Positions 6,017 through 9,729 of a stretch of DNA of 9,729 nt are shown here, one piece after another. Origin of the DNA: Cyclobacteriaceae bacterium. Lineage in GTDB: Bacteria; Bacteroidota; Bacteroidia; Cytophagales; Cyclobacteriaceae. The notes beneath the pieces are model-generated. The model did no database searches. It had not been told where the DNA came from and was given only the letters and a program-made list of their open reading frames with translations. Positions within the stretch are counted from its first letter, which is position 1. The number at the start of each line of letters is the position of its first letter. The DNA is taken from positions 1-9,729 of the forward strand of contig JABFSY010000213.1 of the NCBI GenBank assembly GCA_013140395.1. Direction: 5' to 3'. A program made the translations under genes and the position numbers.

Positions 6017-6838
6017 TTACAAGTCTTGCTTCCACAAAGGATACCATTCGAGTTTAACCTCGTGCCCAAAGAAAATCCTGGTTGAGGCCTCGAAGGATTC
6101 AGTAAAATCGGAGACCATAAAATGATGAACAGGTTTCGCAGGTGCATTCATTAAATTTTGCTCCGATAAATAGCTTGAAAGTTTTTTAGTAACAACCGAA
6201 GCAGAGTCTAACGTAATAATCTTGTTTTTATAGAAGTCATTAATTTCCTTGTGGATCAACGGGTAATGAGTACAGGCTAAGATGAGCGCGTCAATTGAAT
6301 TTAGCAATTGATCTGAGAGGTAGTTGGCGATAATTTCGTGGCTAATTTGACTATTGAAAAAACCCTCCTCGATCATCGGTGCTAGTAACGGTGTGGCGAG
6401 GGAGTAGATATCTTGTTTAGGGTTAATCTCTTTAATCTTCCTCGCATAAATGCCGGATTGAACTGTTCGTTTCGTGCCAATTAGTCCCACTTTTTTGCCT
6501 GCTAAGGTCGAAGCTACTAGCTCTACCATCGGATCAATCACATTGATGATGTGCGCTTGTCGGCCTACATATTCTTTTAATAATTCGTAGGCCGCTGAAC
6601 TGGCCGAATTGCAAGCAATGACAATTACTTTACATCCTTTTTCTAATAGAAGGTCAACAATTTTTATCGAGTAGGCTTGAATTGCTGCCTCTGACTTGTC
6701 TCCATAAGGCAAATGAGCCGTGTCACCGAAATAAATGATTTGTTCATTTGGCAGCTGCTGGTGAATCGCATGGGCTACGGTCAGTCCTCCGATTCCGCTG
6801 TCAAAAACTCCAATGGGAGAGCTAGGTCTATGGCTCAA
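6017..6838 (-). CDS. murI: Glutamate racemase (MurI)
   Basis: Cytoplasmic cofactor-independent racemase that makes D-glutamate for peptidoglycan. The 273-residue protein shows the family's motifs: PIGVFDSGIGGLTV (8-21) with Asp13 and Ser14; YFGDTAHLPYG (36-46); the first catalytic Cys in IACNSASS (Cys76); and the second in ILACTHYPL (Cys189 followed by Thr-His). Length is normal. The start is TTG at 6836-6838: no ATG or GTG exists in frame between it and the first core motif, and the protein must begin before PIGVFDSG, so a non-ATG start is unavoidable unless translation starts further upstream inside the hairpin region. The start is only 24 bases from a terminator-like hairpin that ends the preceding gene. 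The kinase gene follows on the same strand after 89 bp, so the two may be co-transcribed. In many Bacteroidota murI follows bamA/ompH genes; here it does not. Confidence 0.96.
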   Translation of the reverse strand: MSHRPSSPIGVFDSGIGGLTVAHAIHQQLPNEQIIYFGDTAHLPYGDKSEAAIQAYSIKIVDLLLEKGCKVIVIACNSASSAAYELLKEYVGRQAHIINVIDPMVELVASTLAGKKVGLIGTKRTVQSGIYARKIKEINPKQDIYSLATPLLAPMIEEGFFNSQISHEIIANYLSDQLLNSIDALILACTHYPLIHKEINDFYKNKIITLDSASVVTKKLSSYLSEQNLMNAPAKPVHHFMVSDFTESFEASTRIFFGHEVKLEWYPLWKQDL

Positions 6839-6861
6839 TTTAACTTGCTTAATGATTAAAC

Positions 6862-6889
6862 AAAAAGCCCCATTAACGTGGGGCTTTTA
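6862..6889 (-). terminator. Terminator (or attenuator) between the three-TM gene and murI
   Basis: A perfect 9-bp stem AAAAGCCCC (6863-6871) / GGGGCTTTT (6880-6888) with an 8-base loop. Read leftward it is followed by a T-rich stretch (TTTTTGTTT), and it lies 21 bases after the stop of the three-TM gene, as expected of its terminator. It ends only about 24 bases before the murI start codon, so it could instead be an attenuator controlling readthrough into murI. Confidence 0.8.
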
Positions 6890-6908
6890 TAGATTTGAGT
6901 GATAACTA

Positions 6909-7643
6909 TTACGCCACGTTAGTCGACAACTTGGCTAGTTTAACCTCTTTTGCTTCTCTATGGTTGCAATAGCTACACTTGTAATGCTTTAAAAGTAGAC
7001 CGGGCTCATCCGCAGTAGGCTTAACCTCAACTTCTTCTTTATCGATCTTAAATGTAAAAAATCCACACTCGCTGCATTCTTCGGCATGCAAATAACTGTC
7101 GTATTTTTCTACCTTCTTGTAGCCTGTTTTATCATCTAACCACACATCATAATCTACTGAATGCACATTTGCTTCTTCTGCAATTTGACTGGCATCCAAA
7201 TGAGCATCTTCTTCTGTTTCGTCCAACTTACGCATTAAATTTCCGTCCGGAGAGATTCTGGGTGTACTGCGTAATTTAACAAGCCTTTTTTCAACAGAAC
7301 GTGGATAATAGATTCTAACCATGCTGTAAAAGACAAAATAGAAAATGACGACAAAGCAAACGGTTATAAAAATGCGTACCCAGAACCAAAGATCCCCTTT
7401 CGTTAAAATCTGCTCAGTGGCCACTGAGTTAGCATAAAAAGCGGCAGCAAAGATCAGCCCTAGAATTGCATACCAAAAATAACGGACCTCATGGAGATTA
7501 ACATAGTCATACTTTTCTTTATAATCTTTGATTTGAAGCACTCGAAATTCATGATAGAGGAAAATCAGAACAGCTCCCCCAATTGAGGCAATCACCCCAT
7601 AGTTCATGTATCGATCCCAGGTGAGTACAAATTCGTGCTGCAT
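6909..7643 (-). CDS. Three-TM membrane protein with C-terminal zinc-ribbon-like domain, unknown function
   Basis: 244 residues from an ATG; not a family I can name. The N-terminal half has three predicted TM helices (about 14-32, 54-74 and 86-109), separated by a polar loop containing KDYKEKYDYVNLHEVRY. After TM3 comes a basic stretch (RSVEKRLVKLRSTPR, 115-129), which by the positive-inside rule puts the rest in the cytoplasm. An acidic linker (LDETEEDAHLDASQIAEEA) follows, then a C-terminal domain with two CxxC pairs, ECSEC (Cys190, Cys193) and YKCSYC (Cys223, Cys226), 29 residues apart, a spacing compatible with a zinc ribbon or rubredoxin-like knuckle. No catalytic motif is recognisable. 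It has a perfect -7 promoter element 25 bases before its ATG and a terminator 21 bases after its stop, so it looks like a single-gene unit although it lies upstream of murI on the same strand. Confidence 0.85.
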   Translation of the reverse strand: MQHEFVLTWDRYMNYGVIASIGGAVLIFLYHEFRVLQIKDYKEKYDYVNLHEVRYFWYAILGLIFAAAFYANSVATEQILTKGDLWFWVRIFITVCFVVIFYFVFYSMVRIYYPRSVEKRLVKLRSTPRISPDGNLMRKLDETEEDAHLDASQIAEEANVHSVDYDVWLDDKTGYKKVEKYDSYLHAEECSECGFFTFKIDKEEVEVKPTADEPGLLLKHYKCSYCNHREAKEVKLAKLSTNVA

Positions 7644-7668
7644 ATTTTGTTGAGGTTTTTAGGTTTGT

Positions 7669-7676
7669 CAAAAGTA
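7669..7676 (-). promoter_or_regulatory. Putative -7 promoter element of the three-TM gene (TACTTTTG)
   Basis: The minus strand reads TACTTTTG, a full match to TAnnTTTG and identical to the element before queA. It ends 25 bases before the ATG at 7643, giving a leader of less than 20 bases. I found no convincing TTTG at the expected -33 distance. Confidence 0.45.
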
Positions 7677-7764
7677 ACAGAATCTTTCGATCTTGAGGTA
7701 AATCATACAGAAAAATTACATGCTCGTCAGCCTAAAATCAAGAAATCAGGGCGATAATAGTTGA

Positions 7765-7795
7765 TTTGCTTAAACTCAGAAGTGTTTTGATTTTG
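7765..7795 (+). promoter_or_regulatory. Putative fabI-ispE promoter
   Basis: TTTG at 7765-7768 is followed after exactly 19 bases by TGATTTTG at 7788-7795, a 5-of-6 match to the fixed positions of the Bacteroidota -7 consensus TAnnTTTG. The predicted transcript start is near 7802, about 25 bases before the fabI ATG. The -33 element overlaps one arm of an inverted repeat, AAATCAA (7735-7741) / TTGATTT (7761-7767). Confidence 0.45.
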
Positions 7796-7826
7796 TATAA
7801 TTGCACTTGTTTTAACCGAAATCAAT

Positions 7827-8639
7827 ATGGCAAACGGCTTACTAAAGGGCAAACGTGGGATTATTTTTGGCGCTTTGGATGAGAATTCAATCGCATGGAA
7901 AACCGCACTAAAGATTAAGGAAGAGGGGGGATCTTTTACACTCACCAATGCACCTATTGCCATGAGAATGGGCAAAATCAATGAATTAGCGGCTGCTTGC
8001 AACGCTGAAGTTATCCCGGCTGATGCTACCTCAGAGCAAGACCTGACCAATCTTTTTGCTAAGTCGATGGAAGTCTTGGGAGGTAAATTGGATTTTGTCC
8101 TTCATTCGATCGGCATGAGCCCCAACATACGAAAAGGAAAGTCATACGGGGATATGAACTACGACTGGTACCTGAAAACGCTTGATATCTCGGCCCTTTC
8201 CTTTCATAAGGTACTACAGACTTCCGAAAAACTGGACGCGTTAAATGAGTGGGCGTCTGTCGTTGCATTAAGTTACATAGCCGCGCAAAGAGCGTATCCT
8301 GATTATACCGACATGGCACAAGCAAAAGCCATGTTAGAATCCGTAGCCAGAAGTTATGGACAGCGTTATGGTACTGCCAAGAAGGTAAGGGTAAATACCA
8401 TCTCCCAATCTCCCACCAGGACCACTGCGGGGGCGGGGATTTCTGGCTTTGATGTGTTTTTTGATTTTGCTCAGATGATGTCGCCCCTCGGAAATGCCAC
8501 CGCAGAAGATTGTGCGAATTACATAACGGTCATGTTCTCTGATTTTACACGCATGGTGACGATGCAAAATTTAATGCATGACGGAGGTTTTTCATCCTCC
8601 GGTATCACGCAGCAAATGGTCGACCGGCTGTCTAAGTAG
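7827..8639 (+). CDS. fabI: Enoyl-[acyl-carrier-protein] reductase, FabI type
   Basis: Cytoplasmic NAD(P)H-dependent reductase of trans-2-enoyl-ACP, the last step of each fatty-acid elongation cycle. The 270-residue protein has the short-chain dehydrogenase fold marks of FabI: the cofactor loop GIIFGALDENSIAW (11-24), in which Ala-Leu-Asp-Glu-Asn replaces the usual glycine motif; HSIGMSPN (93-100); and the active site with Tyr150 (LSYIAAQRA), then Tyr160 and Lys167 in the YX6K arrangement. The substrate loop SQSPTRTTAGAGI (183-195) and the end MHDGGFSSSGI match Bacteroidota FabI proteins, as does SPLGNATAEDC. FabI is the triclosan/isoniazid-class target enzyme family. It starts at an ATG with no Shine-Dalgarno sequence and a plausible promoter upstream, and ispE follows after 20 bp, so the two are probably co-transcribed. 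Length is normal and no key residue is missing. Confidence 0.96.
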   Translation: MANGLLKGKRGIIFGALDENSIAWKTALKIKEEGGSFTLTNAPIAMRMGKINELAAACNAEVIPADATSEQDLTNLFAKSMEVLGGKLDFVLHSIGMSPNIRKGKSYGDMNYDWYLKTLDISALSFHKVLQTSEKLDALNEWASVVALSYIAAQRAYPDYTDMAQAKAMLESVARSYGQRYGTAKKVRVNTISQSPTRTTAGAGISGFDVFFDFAQMMSPLGNATAEDCANYITVMFSDFTRMVTMQNLMHDGGFSSSGITQQMVDRLSK

Positions 8640-8659
8640 TTATTCGTTGGAAATTGTAG

Positions 8660-9469
8660 ATGATTGCATTTCCTCCTTGTAAAATTAATTTAGGGCTAAA
8701 CATCCTTTCAAAAAGGCAAGATGGGTTTCATAATATTGAAACTTGCTTCTACCCGATTCCTTGGACTGACATTTTAGAGGTTATACCGGCAAAGGAAACA
8801 GAGTTGACTTTTTCTGGTAATTCCATTCCCGGAAGAGCGGAGGAAAATCTTTGTTTAAAAGCCTATGACCTATTAAAAAGCGATTTTGACATAGAGCCGG
8901 TTAAAATCCATTTGCACAAAATTATCCCTATTGGTGCAGGATTGGGGGGAGGATCGTCTGACGCAGCATATACTCTTCGGTTGCTAAGCAATGTTTTTGA
9001 ATTGTCTTTGACGCCCGATCAACTTAGAAAATATGCCGCGCAACTGGGCAGCGACTGTTCATTCTTTACACAAGATAAACCTCAGATTGGATCTGGTAAA
9101 GGGGAAATATTGTATGATCTAGACATTACTCTAAAAGGTTTTTGGCTGATTTTGGTCAAACCTCCAATTCATATTTCGACCCAACAAGCTTATAGTAGCG
9201 TAATCCCAAAGTCACCAGAAGTTAGCCTCCAAGAAACTTTAAAACTGCCAGTTGCCCGCTGGAATGGGTTGTTGGGGAATGATTTTGAAGAATCTGTTTT
9301 TAAGCTTTATCCGGAAGTTTTGGAGATTAAGAATCAACTCTATGCGAAGGGTGCGGCTTATGCTAGTATGAGCGGATCGGGATCTTCAGTTTTTGGCCTT
9401 TTTGAAAAGCCCTTGAATTTAAAAAGCTTATTTCCGCAGATGCAGTACTGGGAAGGACCCCTCAGTTAA
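8660..9469 (+). CDS. ispE: 4-diphosphocytidyl-2-C-methyl-D-erythritol kinase (IspE)
   Basis: GHMP-family kinase that phosphorylates CDP-ME, one step after IspD in the MEP pathway to isopentenyl diphosphate; cytoplasmic. The 269-residue ORF has PPCKINLGLNIL (5-16) with the conserved Lys8, then RQDGFHNIE (19-27), the ATP-binding loop PIGAGLGGGSSDAA (90-103), LGSDCSFF with catalytic Asp132, and the C-terminal GHMP motif SMSGSGSSVFGLF (237-249). Length is slightly under the E. coli protein (about 283) but usual for Bacteroidota. The ATG follows the fabI stop by 20 bp, with a GGA eight bases before it as the only ribosome-site-like sequence. A strong terminator follows, so it is the last gene of the fabI transcript. 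Confidence 0.96.
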   Translation: MIAFPPCKINLGLNILSKRQDGFHNIETCFYPIPWTDILEVIPAKETELTFSGNSIPGRAEENLCLKAYDLLKSDFDIEPVKIHLHKIIPIGAGLGGGSSDAAYTLRLLSNVFELSLTPDQLRKYAAQLGSDCSFFTQDKPQIGSGKGEILYDLDITLKGFWLILVKPPIHISTQQAYSSVIPKSPEVSLQETLKLPVARWNGLLGNDFEESVFKLYPEVLEIKNQLYAKGAAYASMSGSGSSVFGLFEKPLNLKSLFPQMQYWEGPLS

Positions 9470-9492
9470 AAAAATTGGACTTTGGTCAAGAG

Positions 9493-9524
9493 AAAAGTTC
9501 AGGGCTGCCTACCCTGAACTTTTT
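9493..9524. terminator. Strong bidirectional terminator between ispE and recA
   Basis: A perfect 12-bp inverted repeat, AAAAGTTCAGGG (9493-9504) and CCCTGAACTTTT (9512-9523), with a 7-base loop. T-runs on both strands let it end both the rightward fabI-ispE transcript and the leftward recA transcript, whose stop is at 9533. Confidence 0.92.
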
Positions 9525-9532
9525 GGATTTAT

Positions 9533-9729
9533 CTATTCTTCTTCTTTCTTGATATCTGCACCCGCTGAAATCTTTTCTTTTATTTTTTTCTCGAGCTCTT
9601 CCATCATCTCAGGATTATCTTCAATCAGTTGTTTCACAGAGTCGCGACCCTGACCTAATTTATTCCCATTGTACGAAAACCAAGAGCCAGATTTTTGGAT
9701 CACATTTAGTTCTACGCCCAAATCAATAA
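9533..9729 (-). CDS. recA: Recombinase RecA, C-terminal fragment cut by window edge
   Basis: Only the last 65 or so codons of RecA are present; the frame stays open to the right edge, where it reads [21 protein letters not shown]. This matches the RecA segment that in E. coli reads [20 protein letters not shown], at the end of the ATPase core. It is followed by [17 protein letters not shown], the start of the small C-terminal domain, then a helical [11 protein letters not shown] and a short acidic tail (KKEEE). RecA is the DNA strand-exchange ATPase that also triggers LexA cleavage. An internal TTG could be misread as a start at 9721, but that codon is Leu within the conserved DLGV motif. The gene converges on ispE with a shared terminator. 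Confidence 0.95.
   Translation of the reverse strand, partial: IDLGVELNVIQKSGSWFSYNGNKLGQGRDSVKQLIEDNPEMMEELEKKIKEKISAGADIKKEEE

Noticed and set aside
7727..8050. Leftward open frame of 107 codons across the fabI start.
   Set aside because: It lies antisense to well-conserved fabI codons and its protein is low-information; it is a shadow of the real gene and overlaps the fabI promoter.
8059..8567. Leftward open frames of 77 and 88 codons inside fabI.
   Set aside because: They are antisense to motif-bearing fabI sequence; the translations are rich in Arg, Cys and His, as is typical of shadow frames.
9533..9721. A separate 62-residue gene starting at a TTG at 9721.
   Set aside because: The frame continues to the window edge and the sequence is the conserved RecA C-terminal region, so this is a truncated recA and the TTG is an internal Leu codon.
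1..9729. Mobile elements, CRISPR arrays, tRNA or rRNA genes, toxin-antitoxin or defence cassettes.
   Set aside because: No transposase, integrase, spaced direct repeats, cloverleaf-like sequence or recognisable defence protein was seen; coding space is filled by the listed genes.

Overview
The window looks like chromosomal housekeeping sequence from a member of the Bacteroidota, most likely Cytophagales. The evidence is the family flavour of the proteins (Bacteroidota-type FabI with its SPLGNATAEDC segment, the DUF2795-type small acidic protein, a TPR-periplasmic histidine kinase), weak or absent Shine-Dalgarno sequences, frequent TTG/GTG starts, moderately AT-rich DNA and promoter candidates of the Bacteroidota TTTG/TAnnTTTG type. 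This placement is inference from sequence recognition; no search was run.

Layout, left to right: a 73-residue DUF2795-like protein (+) ending in a heptamer repeat and a strong terminator; ispD (-), divergent from a small 83-residue membrane protein (+); queA (-), separated from the small protein by a terminator pointing in the queA direction; a divergent promoter region with a perfect 7-bp-arm palindrome; an orphan MacB/FtsX-type ABC permease (+); convergent with it, a 675-residue TPR sensor histidine kinase (-), with a shared hairpin terminator that contains the kinase stop codon; murI (-); a 244-residue three-TM protein with a C-terminal zinc-ribbon-like CxxC pair (-); then a divergent fabI-ispE pair (+), a strong bidirectional terminator, and the C-terminal end of recA (-), which runs off the right edge.

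Functionally the window holds two non-adjacent steps of the MEP isoprenoid pathway (IspD, IspE), D-glutamate supply for peptidoglycan (MurI), the last reduction of fatty-acid elongation (FabI), queuosine tRNA modification (QueA) and recombination (RecA). fabI-ispE is the clearest operon (20-bp gap). The three leftward genes (three-TM protein, murI, kinase) are consecutive on one strand but are interrupted by a terminator-like hairpin just before murI.

No mobile element, CRISPR array, tRNA, rRNA, phage gene or defence cassette is visible, and no obvious undescribed multi-gene system. The most interesting points are local: the hairpin crowding the murI start, the kinase stop codon inside a terminator, the palindrome near the predicted queA transcription start, the 7-bp periodic repeat, and two unassigned membrane proteins.
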